From NCBI GenBank assembly GCA_007994965.1, contig VOPW01000001.1, positions 4,154,001 to 4,218,000 on the forward strand: a stretch of 64,000 nucleotides of DNA, written 5' to 3'. Shown one piece after another: positions 18,598 to 28,707 of the stretch. This DNA is from Piscinibacter aquaticus. GTDB taxonomy: Bacteria > Pseudomonadota > Gammaproteobacteria > Burkholderiales > Burkholderiaceae_C. The number at the start of each line of letters is the position of its first letter. Within the stretch, counting starts at the first letter, position 1. The notes beneath the pieces are model-generated. The model had not been told where the DNA came from. It did no database searches and saw only the letters and a list, made by a program, of their open reading frames with translations. A program made the position numbers and the translations under genes.

Positions 18598-21500
18598 ATG
18601 GCCACGAGCACCACGAAGAACAACAAGGCAGGTTCACGTCTGACGCTGCGTGCGGTCGAAGAAGGCAGCGCGCAGCCGCTGGTCGCCTCGGGGCAGGACG
18701 TGGTGCTGCGCTCGGCGCGCCGCGTGCGCGTGGGCGCGGCCTCGCGCGATGCGGGCGGTGGCGTCTCGCTGGTCGACGTGCAGCCCGACGATGCCGTCTG
18801 CGTCGAGTACGAGAACGGCATCCGGCTGTGGATGCGCGCCGACGACCTGCTGCGCGAGCGCGGCCGGCCCGCCGCCACGCGCGGCAACGAGCCGCCGGCC
18901 TGGGAGATCGACACCGCGCCCCGCGTGAGCAGCGTTCGCGGCGATGCGGCGGTCGACCGCGGCATCGTCGGCCTGGGCATCAAGGTGCTGGAGTTCTTCG
19001 GTGTCGACGTCGCGGCGAAGTCGGCGCGGGTGATCGGCAGCAAGTTCGAGCTGAAGCAGCTGCAGCTGCCCGAGGGCGCGGCGCCCGGCCTCTTCCGCGT
19101 GGCGCTCGGCGCCGAGCCGGCGATGGAGCGTGTGCCCGATGGCGCTGGGCCGAAGACCGTGGCCGCCGGCAAGCCGGTGCTGGTGTTCCTGCACGGCACG
19201 ATGTCGAGCCTGAAGGGCAGCTTCAGCGCGCTGTGGGCCGCGGGCAGCGACGAGGCCGCGCAGGCCGCCGCCGCGCTGCGCGGCGCGATGCAGCGCCGCT
19301 ACGGCGGCGAGGTCTACGCCTTCGAGCACCGCACGCTGACGCACAGCCCGATCCGCAATGCGCTGGAACTCGCGCGCGAGCTGCCGGTGGGCGCGCAGCT
19401 GCACTGGTCTCGCATTCGCGAGGTGGCCTGGTCGGCGAGCTGATGGGCCTGGGCGGCCGCAACAAGGCCGACGATCCGCTGCGCGGCGAGCTGCTGGGCA
19501 CGCTCTTCGCCGCCGACCGCACGGTGGCCGAGCAGCTCGGCCTCGGCGAACTGGAAGGCGACGAAGCGAAGGCGCGCGATGCCGCCTATGCCGAAGACCG
19601 CCAGCTGCTCGCCGAACTCGTCAAGACGCTCGACGAGCGGCGCATCCAGGTGCAGCGTTTCGTGCGTGTGGCCTGTCCGGCGCGCGGCACCACGCTGGCC
19701 TCGGGCCGGCTCGACCGCTGGCTGTCGGTGGTCAACTTCCTCACCGGCGACGGCCTGATCGGCGGCACGGCCGACTTCCTGCTCGCGGTGATCAAGCAGC
19801 GCACCGACCCGCGCACGCTGCCCGGCATCGAGGCGATGATGCCCGGCTCGGCGCTGACGCGGCTGCTGCACCTGCCGCAGCTCACCACCACCGCCGACCT
19901 CAGCGTGATCTGCGGCGACGTGCAGGGCAAGGGCCTGTTCGGGCAGCTGAAGATCCTGGCGCTCGACTGGTTCTACGGCAGCGACCACGACCTCGTCGTC
20001 AACACCGGCTCGATGCTCGGCGGCGTGGCGCGTGCCGGCGGCGCGGCGCGCTACCGGCGCGACGAGGGCGAGCTGGTCAACCACTTCCGCTACTTCAGCA
20101 ACCGCAAGTCGATCGACTGGCTGGCGGACGCGCTGGCGCGCGAGGACGGCAGCGATGCGGGCTTCGCGTCACTGGCCGCGGCGCCGCACGAGGAGCCGAA
20201 GTGGCGCTCCGCGGTGCGCGCCAGCCGCGCCGGCAGCACGCCGCGGCCGATCGCGGTGGTGGTGCCCGGTACGATGGGCAGCGCGCTGTCGTCGCGCGAC
20301 CGCGCCGTGTGGCTGGCCTACTTCGCGCTGCTCAAGGGCGGCCTGGGCGACATCGCGATCGACCAGCCCGACGTGCGCCCGACCGACCTGCTCGACGACT
20401 TCTACGGCCCGCTGCTCGAGCACCTGACGCGCACCCACCGCGTCGAGATCCATCCCTACGACTGGCGGCGCTCGGTGCGCGAGGCCGCGCAGCAACTCGC
20501 GCAGCGCCTCGAAGGCCTGCTGCCCGAGGCCGAGCGCACGCGGCAGCCGGTGCACATCGTCGCCCACTCGATGGGCGGCCTGGTGGCGCGCGCGATGATC
20601 GCCGACGGCGGCGCCGGCGCGCAGGTGTGGCGGCGCATGAGTGCGCTGCCCGGCAGCCGGCTGCTGATGCTGGGCACGCCCAACCTCGGCTCGCACGAGG
20701 CGGTGCGCTGGCTCACCGGCACCAACCCGACCGAGGCCAAGCTCGCGCTGCTCGACTTCACCCGCGGCACGAACGGCGTGATCGACATCGTGCGGCGTTA
20801 CCCCGGCCTCGCCGAGCTGCTGCCCTTCGACCAGGAGCCCAGCCCGTGGGCACAGGCCGCCACCTGGAAGCAGCTGAAGACGGCGCTGGGCGCCGGCTTC
20901 CCGCTCGCCGACGAGGCCGTGCTGCGCGAGGCCGCGACCACCTGGAAGCTGCTGCGCGCCGCCGCGCCCGAGCCCGGGCGCATGGTCTACGTCGCCGGTT
21001 GCCAGAACGCGACGGTGATCGATCACGAGGTGGTCGACGAAGAGTTCGGTTCCATGCGGCGGCAGCTGCGCTTCATCGCAACGCGCGAGGGCGATGGCAC
21101 GGTCAGCTGGGCTTCCGGCCGCCTTCCCGGCGTGCCGACCTACTACGCACCCGACACCGGCCACGATGCGCTGTGCAGCAACACCGATGACCGGCGCATC
21201 TTCCGCGGCTATGTCGACCTGCTGCTGACCGGCAAGACCGACCAGCTGCCGAGCACGCCGCCCGGCCGCGCCCGCGCCGCTGGCGAGAGCGACCGCTTCG
21301 TGCTGCCGCCGCTGCCCGTCACCGACGATCTGCCCGATGCCGCCGCCGTGCGCAGCCTCGGCTTCGGCGGCGGCATGCCGCGCCGACGTGCCGCCGTGGC
21401 CGTTCGCTCGGCCACGTTGCGCGTCAGCATCCGCCACGGCGATCTGCGTTATGCGCGATTCCCGGTGATGGTCGGCCACTATGCCGGCGACACCATCGTC

Positions 21501-24188
21501 AGCGCCGAAGCCGCGCTCGACTGGCAGATGAAGGGCGACCAGCCGCAGGGCCCGCTGTCGCGCCGCCGCGATCTCGGCCTGTACCCTGGCCCGCACGGCA
21601 CACATGCGGTGTTCTTCAACGACGACCCGAACCGACTGCCCGAAGGCGCGCTGGTCGTCGGCCTTGGCAGTGGGCGAACTGTCGCCCGGCCGGCTCGAGA
21701 CCGGCGCGCGCGACGCGCTGCTCGAATATGCACTGCGGCTGCAGACGCGCACCGCCACGCAGCGTGGCAGCGCGGCCGGCGCGGGTACCGCTCGGCTCAG
21801 CGCCGGCGTCAGCTGTCTGCTGGTGGGCACCGGCGCGGGCAGCCTGCAGCTGCGCGATTCGATCGAGGCGCTGCTGCGCGCGGCGCTCGCGGCCAATCGC
21901 AAGCTCGAGGATGCGCAGCTCGACCAGCAGGTGCTGATCGAGCACATCGAGTTCATCGAGCTGTACGAAGACACGGCCATCGCCGCGGCGAAGGAGCTCG
22001 CGGTGCTGGTCGACAGCGCCGATCTCGGCCCGCGCATCGCCTGGAACGAATGCGCGGTGATCGCGGGCGCCGGCCGCCGCCAGCGCAGCCGCTTCGATGC
22101 CGACCAGTCGTGGTGGCAGCGCATCGAGGTGACCGAAGACCGCGCCAGCGACAGCCTGCGTTTCGTCACCACCGCCGACCGCGCGCGCGCCGAGGAGACG
22201 CTCGCCGAAGGCCAGCTGCGCGGCCGACCGCTTCATCGCCCAGGCCTGCGGCAGCGCCACCGCCAGCGGCGAGATCTCCAAGACGCTGTTCGAAATGCTG
22301 CTGCCGCAGCGCCTGAAGCAGAGCTCGCCCGACCAGCGCGACATCGTCATCCTGCTCGACGAAGCGTCGGCGCGTTTCCCCTGGGAACTGCTCGAGGACC
22401 GCTGGAGCCACCAGGGCCGGCCGCCGGCGGTGGTCGGCGGCATGGTGCGGCAGCTCAAGACGGTGGAGTTCCGCATCGATCCGCTGCATGCCTTCGACAA
22501 CACCGTCTACGTCGTCGGCAACCCGGATCTGGCCGGCTGGAATGCCTTTGCCGACCTGCCCGGCGCGCGCCGCGAGGCCGAGCGCGTGCGCGAGGTCTTC
22601 GGGCGGGCCGGCTACGTCACCGGCGAGGCGATCGACGCACAGGCCTCGGAGATCGTCGACGGCCTGCATTCGCGCGCCTGGCGCGTGCTGCACTGGCCGG
22701 GCACGGCGAGCATGAATTCGAGCTGGCGGCGCAGGGGCCGGATGCGCCGCCCAAGCGCGTCTCGGGCATGGTGATCGGCCGCGAGACCTTCCTGACGCCG
22801 GGCGACGTGGCCCAGATGCGCCACGTGCCCGAGCTGGTGTTCATCAACTGCTGCCACCTCGGCAATACCGGTGGCGGCTCGGCGACATACAACCGGCTGG
22901 CCGCCAACCTCGGCGTCGAGTTCATCCGCATGGGCGTGCGCGCGGTGGTGTGCGCGGGCTGGGCGGTGGACGATGCCGCGGCGCTGACCTTCGCGCAGGT
23001 GTTCTACGAGCGCATGCTGGCCGGCGCCACCTTCGGCGATGCGGTGCACCGCGCGCGCGCCACCACCTGGAGCGCGCATCCCGGCGTCAACACCTGGGGC
23101 GCCTACCAGTGTTATGGCGACCCGGGCTTCCGCCTCGTGCGCGACGACATCGGCGTCGAGCGGCCGGCGCCGCCGGCGTTCTTCGCGCCGTCGGAGCTGG
23201 TCACCGAAGTGAACAATCTGACCGAGTCGGTGCGCATGATCAGCCAGCGCCGCGAGCGCGACGACGACGCGCTGGCGGCCGACCTGCGCCAGCGCGTCGA
23301 CGCGCTGCTCGCGCGCGTGCCCGAGGTCTCGCGCGCGGCGTGGCTGGCCCGCGCCGACGTCTGCGCCGCGATCGGCTTCGCCTATGGCGAGGTGCGGCTG
23401 TACGAGCCGGCCTGCGAATGGCTGGACCGCGCGCTGCGCTCGGGCAGCGGCGATTGCCCGGTGCGCGCCGCCGAGCAGCATGCCAATTTCCAGGTGCGTC
23501 TGGCGGCGCAGGCCTGGGCCGCGCTGCCGCTCCGCAGCGGCACGGCGGCCTCCACGCAGCGCGAGGCGCGCCGCGCCGAACTGGCCGAGCGCATCGAGGC
23601 GGCGCTGTTCCAGCTCGACGCCATCAACACCCGTGCGCCCACCTACGAGCGCCTGGTGCTGCTCGGCGGCGCGTGCAAGCGGCTGGCCTGGGTGCAGCAG
23701 GGGCGGCCGCGTGTGGAGGCGCTGCTCAACATGGCGCAGTACTACCGACAGGCGCACGACATCGACCCCGACGACGACGTCTATGCCTTCGTCAACTGGG
23801 CGATGGCCTGCCTGTTGCTGCGCCGGCTCGACCCCGAGCGCGCCGCCGGCGACTGGCTGGGCGCGCTGGCGGCGATGTGCGAGCGCCATGTGGCCGCCAC
23901 CCGCGCGGCGCTGGCCGAATCGCCGAGCCTGTGGCTGGCCACCGGCTGGCCGACCTGCAGATGCTGCGCCTGCTGCTGGCCGCCGACGAGCCGGGGGCGG
24001 GGCACGAGGCGCTCGGCCAGGAAGCCGCCGCGCAGTACGCCGCCGCCTTCGCGCGCGGGGCCAGCCTGCGCGAGGTGGCGTCGATCCAGGAGCACTTCGA
24101 CTTTCTCGTCGAACTGACGGCCGACCCGGCCGCGCCCTGGCCCGCCCCGGTGCGCGAGGCCCTGGCCGCGCTGCGGCGCTCGATCTGA
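18598..24188 (+). CDS. Giant protein with two alpha/beta-hydrolase domains, CHAT protease domain and helical C-terminus (frameshifted)
   Basis: About 1,860 residues without a signal peptide. A first PGAP1/DUF7379-like hydrolase has oxyanion strand VLVFLHGTMSSLKGSF (about 196) and nucleophile LVSHSRGGLVG (about 271). A second, lipase/LCAT-like hydrolase has VVVPGTMGSALSS and elbow IVAHSMGGLVARAM (about 658). A CHAT caspase-like domain shows DIVILLDEASARFPWELLED, the His in LAGHGEHEFE (codon 22,702-22,704) and the Cys in LVFINCCHLGNTG (22,849-22,854). The rest (about 1,520-1,860) is helical and TPR-like. Frames break at about 19,404, 21,667, 22,225, 22,693 and 23,943; each join restores a known motif. 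An AAGGAG ribosome-binding site precedes the ATG. CHAT domains are proteases in known systems; whether both hydrolases are active is untested. Confidence 0.8.
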
Positions 24189-24208
24189 CAACGGCGCAGG
24201 AGGCATCC

Positions 24209-24782
24209 ATGGCAGGCCGAGACCTTTCCAGCACGCCGCTCGATCAGCTGCGCATCGCCGCGCTCGATCCGCAGGACCGCATCGCGAAGTACTTCCGTCT
24301 CTACGAGCTGAGCGTCAGCGAGACCGCCGACCGCCAGCGCATCGACAACCGAATCCCCGACGACCGCGTGCTGCGCAGCGCGGTGCATCTGGCGCGCACG
24401 GTGCTCGACCCGGTCCGCGAGGCCTTCGGCTGCTTCACGCCGAACAGCGTGTTCCGCTCGCAGGCGCTGGAGCGCTCGCTCAGGGCAAGCCGGCGAGCTG
24501 GATCTCGACCAGCCAGCACACCGAAGGCCGCGCCTGCGATGTCGAGATCGTCGCCAAGCCAACGCTGGAGCTGGCGAAATGGGCGAGCACGACGCTGGCC
24601 GATTTCGACCAGATCATCTGCGAGTGCTACGACCCGCGCAAAGGCCCGAACTCCGGCTGGGTGCACATCTCCGTGCTGCCGCCGGGCGCCGGCCGCAACC
24701 GGCGCCAGTGCTCAGCTACGTGGTCGATGCAGCCAGTGGCCGGCTGGTCTACGTGAGCGGGCTGCAGCCGACCCTGGCCTGA
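24209..24782 (+). CDS. M15-type D-Ala-D-Ala metallopeptidase-like protein (frameshifted)
   Basis: About 191 residues, no signal peptide. The zinc-site pattern of the M15_3 group is visible: STSQHTEGRACDVEI (His and Asp ligands) and SGWVHISV (second His), with FRSQALE upstream. The frame breaks at about 24,482 and 24,705; after the second the protein reads NRRQVLSYVVDAASGRL. Family members cut peptidoglycan cross-bridges and are frequent as phage endolysins or in secretion devices. Here the gene begins 20 bases after the CHAT-protein stop and is surely co-transcribed. Lacking an export signal, it needs another route to reach peptidoglycan, or it has another substrate. Confidence 0.75.
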
Positions 24783-24794
24783 GCCCGCGCCGCG

Positions 24795-25437
24795 TCAGCG
24801 GGTCGCGAAACAGTAGAACAGCCCGGCGCCGCCGGTCGCCTTGAGCGCGTCCTGGCTGCAGCCGCGCGACTGGGTGCGAGGCATTCCACGAGCGCGAGGG
24901 TTCGTCGTCGCGCAGGCCGATGCGGTCGTGGTGGCCGACCCAGGCCGAGCCTTCGCCGCTCTTCGTCCAGTTGCCGCAGGTGCTGTCGCCGTCGCCGGCC
25001 ACGGCGCGGCCATCGGCGGTGGAGCCGGTCAGGATGTCGTGCGTATTCGGCGTGTCGCCGCGGCCGTTGATGAGCTCGCCCTTCTCGGTGAGTGCGGTCT
25101 GCTTGGTCAGGTTGTTGTTGCCGTGCAGCTGGGCCACGTCGGCCGCGATCGTCACGCCCTTGGCGTTCACCCACGGCCCGCTGCCGATGCGCTCGCGTGC
25201 ATTCACGCCGGCCGCGCCGGTGGTGCTGAGGTAGGCGCGCCAGCCCTTGCCGCCCGCGCCGACGGCCTCGGCCAGCTTCTCGCAGTGGGCGTCGGCTCCG
25301 GCGAGGCCGCCGAGGTTGGCGCCCTGGCCGCTGCCGTTGCTGGTGATGAAGAAGCTCATCGGGTTGGTCGGCGCGCTGGCGCAGGCGGCCAGCAAGGCGG
25401 CGGCGGTGAGGGTGATCAGGGCGGACGTGCGGTGCAT
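24795..25437 (-). CDS. Lectin-like / endostatin-like lipoprotein (frameshifted)
   Basis: About 213 residues with lipobox LAAC. The mature part follows a pattern I know from bacterial secreted proteins with a C-type-lectin-like fold: FFITSNGSGQGANLGGLAGAD, then WRAYLSTTG, NARERIGSGPWVNAKG, RGDTPNTHDILTGSTADG, TCGNWTKSGEGSAWVGHHDR, SWNASH and the closing C-S-Q-D-L-like end GGAGLFYCFA. Four cysteines could make disulfides. Function is unknown; carbohydrate or surface binding is only suggested by the fold. The frame breaks at about 24,885. Convergent with the M15-type gene, stops 12 bases apart. Confidence 0.72.
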
Positions 25438-25503
25438 CGGGGTCTCCTCGGGTGGTGGTGCCGGTATACGCCCACCCGCGCCGCTTTGTTCCCGAGGGCC
25501 GCC

Positions 25504-26258
25504 TCAGCGCCCGCCGCTGACGTCGAGGATCGCCCCGGTGGTGTAGCTGGCCGCGTCGGACAGCAGCCAGACGATCGCCTGCGCCACCTCGTCGGCGCTG
25601 CCGGCGCGCTGCATCGGCACCAGCGGTGCCATCTGCTTCACGCGGTCGGGCAGGCCGCCCGAGGCATGGATCCCGGTCTCGATGATGCCGGGGCGGATGG
25701 CGTTGACGCGCACGCCCTCGGTGGCCACTTCGCGCGCCAGGCCGACCGTGAAGGTGTCGATCGCGCCCTTGGCGGCGGCATAGTCGACATACTGGTTCGG
25801 CGAACCCAGCCGCGCTGCCGCGGAGCTGATGTTGACGATCGCGCCGCCGCGGCCGCCGTGTTTCGTCGACATCCGGCGCAGCGCCTCGCGCGCGCAGAAG
25901 AAGCTGCCGAAGACGTTGATCGCGAACATGCGCTGCAGCCGCGCCGCATCCATCTCGTCGACGCGCGCCGGCAGGTCGACCACGCCGGCGTTGTTGACCA
26001 GGCCCGACAGCCGCGGCAGCTCGCGGTCGATGCGCGCGAACATCGCCGCCACTGGTCGGCCTCGGCCACGTCGGCCTGGATGGCCAGGGCCTGCCCGCCG
26101 TCGGCGTGGATGCGCGCCACCAGCGCCTCGGCTGCAGCGGCATCGCGCGTGTAGTTGACCGCCATGGCGTGGCCCTGGGCCGCCAGCAGCCGGCAGGCCG
26201 CGGCGCCGATGCCGCGGCTGCCGCCGGTCACGAGCACGGTGGTGGTCTCATTCGTCAT
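25504..26258 (-). CDS. Short-chain dehydrogenase/reductase (frameshifted)
   Basis: About 251 residues, classical SDR. The cofactor motif is VLVTGGSRGIGAAACRLLA (T-G-x3-G-x-G), the NNAG motif is LSGLVNNAGVV, the catalytic serine is in AIVNISSAAARLG and the Tyr-x3-Lys pair in YVDYAAAKGAI; the C-terminus ends ILDVSGGR. Absence of an acidic residue after the second strand (NYTRDA) suggests NADP. The frame breaks at about 26,050. The start overlaps the end of the FHA gene by 11 bases, so it is the third gene of an operon with the FHA protein and the serine protease. Substrate unknown. Confidence 0.88.
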
Positions 26259-27258
26259 CGCTGGCTCCGCTGTCGCCCGACGGCTCTTCTTTCGCTTTTC
26301 GGTCCAGCAGCGGCTGCAGCGCGGCGAGGTCGTCGACGAACTGCTCGGCGCTCACCGGCTTGGCCAGCCGCAGTGCCGGCGGGTAGAAGCTGCTGAGGTA
26401 GAGATCGCTGCCGAGCCGGTCACTGCGCTGCTGCTGGTTCCACAGCGTCAGCCCGGTGCCGGCCACGAACGCCGCCAGCGCCACGCCGCGCATCAATGCG
26501 GGCCGCGCCGGCTCGACGCCGAGCAGGTGGAAGTACAGCGCCGCGGCAGCGATGGCATAGCCGGCGACGAAACCGAAATCGGCCAGCCAGGGCCAGTTCA
26601 GAGCGAAGGCGATCAGCCCGGGCAGCGCGCCCACCACCAGCCAGGCCAGCGACGACAGCACGAACACACGCAGGTGCCAGCCGGCATGCGTCTGCCGCGT
26701 GAACAGCTTGGACAGCAGCGACCACAGGCCGATCCAGATCGCCGAGCCCATCAGCGTGGCCAGCGCGGTGCTGCCGAGCGCACGCAGGAAGACTTCCGGG
26801 TCGCTGTCCAGCCCGGTGTTGAAGGCCATCAGCGCGGCCAGCACCAGCGCGGCGGCGAGCGTCGGGCCGAGACGGCGGACCAGCGAGGTGCCGGCGCCGA
26901 GCGGCAACTCCGGGGCCAGCACATCGCCGGCGCGGCGCAGGCGCAGCCGCGTGCGGCCGGCCATGAATTCGAGCGGCTGGCCGTCGTCGCGCAGCGGCGT
27001 GCGCTCGCCGTCGCGCAGGCGGCGGCTGCCGAGCTGCACGCCGTTCTCGGTCTGCAGCACGTGCAGCGCGAGGCCGGGCTCGTCGGCGTCGCTCACCGTG
27101 TCGATCACGCAGTGGTGCGGCGCGGTGCGGATCGGCCAGCGACAGGTCGTTGTCGAGCGCGCGGCCGATGCGCAGCGGCCAGGCGGCCACGCGCTGCTGG
27201 CGCACTGGCCGTCGCGGTCGAGCACCTCGAGGATCGCCAGCGTGCCGGGTTCGTTCAT
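26248..27258 (-). CDS. FHA-domain multi-pass membrane protein (two compensating frameshifts)
   Basis: 336 residues. The N-terminus (about 1-110) is a forkhead-associated phosphothreonine-binding domain, best seen after correcting breaks at about 27,207 and 27,133: the intervening part then reads WPLRIGRALDNDLSLADP, the usual R-I-G-R-x-x-x-N-D motif, followed by HHCVID and LQTENGVQLGSRRL. Five or six hydrophobic helices follow (about 120-290), then a charged cytoplasmic tail (AKEEPSGDSGASDDE). The ATG overlaps the stop of the serine protease gene. FHA domains bind phosphothreonine peptides, but no Ser/Thr kinase gene is in the window. Confidence 0.75.
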   Translation of the reverse strand: MNEPGTLAILEVLDRDGQCASSAWPPGRCASAARSTTTCRWPIRTAPHHCVIDTVSDADEPGLALHVLQTENGVQLGSRRLRDGERTPLRDDGQPLEFMAGRTRLRLRRAGDVLAPELPLGAGTSLVRRLGPTLAAALVLAALMAFNTGLDSDPEVFLRALGSTALATLMGSAIWIGLWSLLSKLFTRQTHAGWHLRVFVLSSLAWLVVGALPGLIAFALNWPWLADFGFVAGYAIAAAALYFHLLGVEPARPALMRGVALAAFVAGTGLTLWNQQQRSDRLGSDLYLSSFYPPALRLAKPVSAEQFVDDLAALQPLLDRKAKEEPSGDSGASDDE

Positions 27259-28616
27259 CGCGGCGCCACCTTCTGGTAGGCCTGCAGGTAGTGGCCGGCC
27301 GGGCGCTGCGCATTGGCGAAGCTCACGCCCTGCACGTCGAAGCGCCCTTGCACGCCAGCGGCCGGCTGGTCGAGCGTGGCCACCAGCACCGACACGTCGT
27401 ACAGCTGCGGCAGCTTCTTGTAGGCGCGCATGCACACCACGGCGCGCAGCGTCAGGCCGTCGCGGTCGATGAAGTTCTCGCGGCACTGCGGCCGCGTCTG
27501 CAGATCGGGCCGCAGCCGGGTGAAGCCTTCGTTGCGGAAGCTCTGGCCGTGCTGCGCCGCGAAGCGCAGCGCGCCGAGCTTGCTGCCGTCGTAGCTCTCG
27601 TGGCGCACCGAGATCGAACCGGTGTTGAACTCGCCGGCGAAGATGTGGGTGTCCATCACGCAATCGGAGCGCTCGAGGTCCATGCCACCGGTGCGCGAGG
27701 CCTCGCTGCCGCCCCAGCAGCGCATGAAGCCGTCCTGCGGCACCGGCACGCGGTAGCGCGGGTGGGTGTCGGGCTTCCAGCCCTGGGCCATGAAGCGGTC
27801 GGTCAGCTCGGCTGGTGCGCCTGCAGCTGCGCGCCGAGTTCGCCGTAGGCCGGCGTCTTCAGCGGTGCGCTGTCGCGGCCGCGCGCCAGCAACGCGGCGA
27901 CAAAGTTCGCCGGCACGAGAAAGCTCACCTGCTCGCCGTCGACACGCCGCGCGACGTTGACGCCGATCACGGCCGTCCTGGTCGAGTGCCGGGCCGCCGC
28001 TCATGCCGCCCGAGAGCGCGCCGCCGAAGAAGATCTGCGGATAGAAGCTGCGCTTGACCAGGCCGTTGTAGTTGCCTTCCATCACCGCGAAGCCGACATC
28101 CAGCGGATTGCCCAGCGAGTAGATGCGCTCGCCCTGGGCCAGCGCGCGGCTGGCCGGGCGCAGCGGCAGCGCATCGAAGCGGCGGGTGGCGGCATCGCCG
28201 GCCTTGAGCAGCGCAAGGTCATGGCGCACGTCGATCTGCAGGATGGTGGCCGGCGCCTCGCGGCCGTCGGCGGTCACGTAGACGAGGTCGTGCCGCTCGG
28301 GCTTCAGCGCCGCCTGGCTGACGACGTGGAAGTTGGTGACGATGTGGCCGTCGGCGGTGACGAAGAAGCCGGAGCCGACCGAGGTCTGGCTGGCGCGGCC
28401 CTTGAGCACGGTGCGGATCTGCACCAGCTGCGAGCGGGCCTGCTCGTAGACCTTGCGGGCCGACAGCGAGAGGGAGGGCGTGGCCCCATCGGCGGCCTCG
28501 GTGCTGCTCTGCTGCGCCTGAACGCCGAGCGAGAGGGCGGATGACAAGGCGAGCGCGAGGCTCGCCACGCCGGCCCGAACGAGGCGGCTGCAGCCGCGGG
28601 ATCGGGCGGACTTCAT
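27255..28616 (-). CDS. Exported trypsin-like serine protease (two compensating frameshifts)
   Basis: 453 residues with a signal peptide (ASLALALSSALSLGVQAQ). The S1 chymotrypsin-fold triad is clear: His in GHIVTNFHVVS, Asp in DVRHDLALLK and Ser in GGALSGGMSGGPALD. Between about 27,810 and 27,975 the frame is displaced; the alternative frame gives AVIGVNVARRVDGEQVSFLV, normal for the fold. The C-terminal 200 residues (WGGSEASRTGGMDLERSDC and later) are not a PDZ domain and I do not recognise them. It is the first gene of the protease / FHA-membrane / SDR operon and probably works in the periplasm. Confidence 0.82.
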   Translation of the reverse strand: MKSARSRGCSRLVRAGVASLALALSSALSLGVQAQQSSTEAADGATPSLSLSARKVYEQARSQLVQIRTVLKGRASQTSVGSGFFVTADGHIVTNFHVVSQAALKPERHDLVYVTADGREAPATILQIDVRHDLALLKAGDAATRRFDALPLRPASRALAQGERIYSLGNPLDVGFAVMEGNYNGLVKRSFYPQIFFGGALSGGMSGGPALDQDGRDRRQRRAACRRRAGELSRAGELCRRVAGARPRQRTAEDAGLRRTRRAAAGAPAELTDRFMAQGWKPDTHPRYRVPVPQDGFMRCWGGSEASRTGGMDLERSDCVMDTHIFAGEFNTGSISVRHESYDGSKLGALRFAAQHGQSFRNEGFTRLRPDLQTRPQCRENFIDRDGLTLRAVVCMRAYKKLPQLYDVSVLVATLDQPAAGVQGRFDVQGVSFANAQRPAGHYLQAYQKVAPR

Positions 28617-28707
28617 CGAAATCCATTCTACGGGCCGGCGTTTGTCCCGGTGTGCCGTCGCCGGCCACGCGCCAGAATGAATCGACCTTTCTTGACGAGA
28701 CGACGCC

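Noticed and set aside
17941..24782. Bacterial gasdermin or type III-E CRISPR partner next to the CHAT gene
   Set aside because: No neighbouring protein has a gasdermin-like lipid-binding architecture, and there are no cas genes. The CHAT protein must have another partner or be self-contained.
24209..24782. Prophage remnant, suggested by the M15 endolysin-like peptidase
   Set aside because: No holin, tail, portal, integrase or attachment-site repeat is seen around it. The tRNA-Arg gene is 12 kb away and has no duplicated 3' end in the window.
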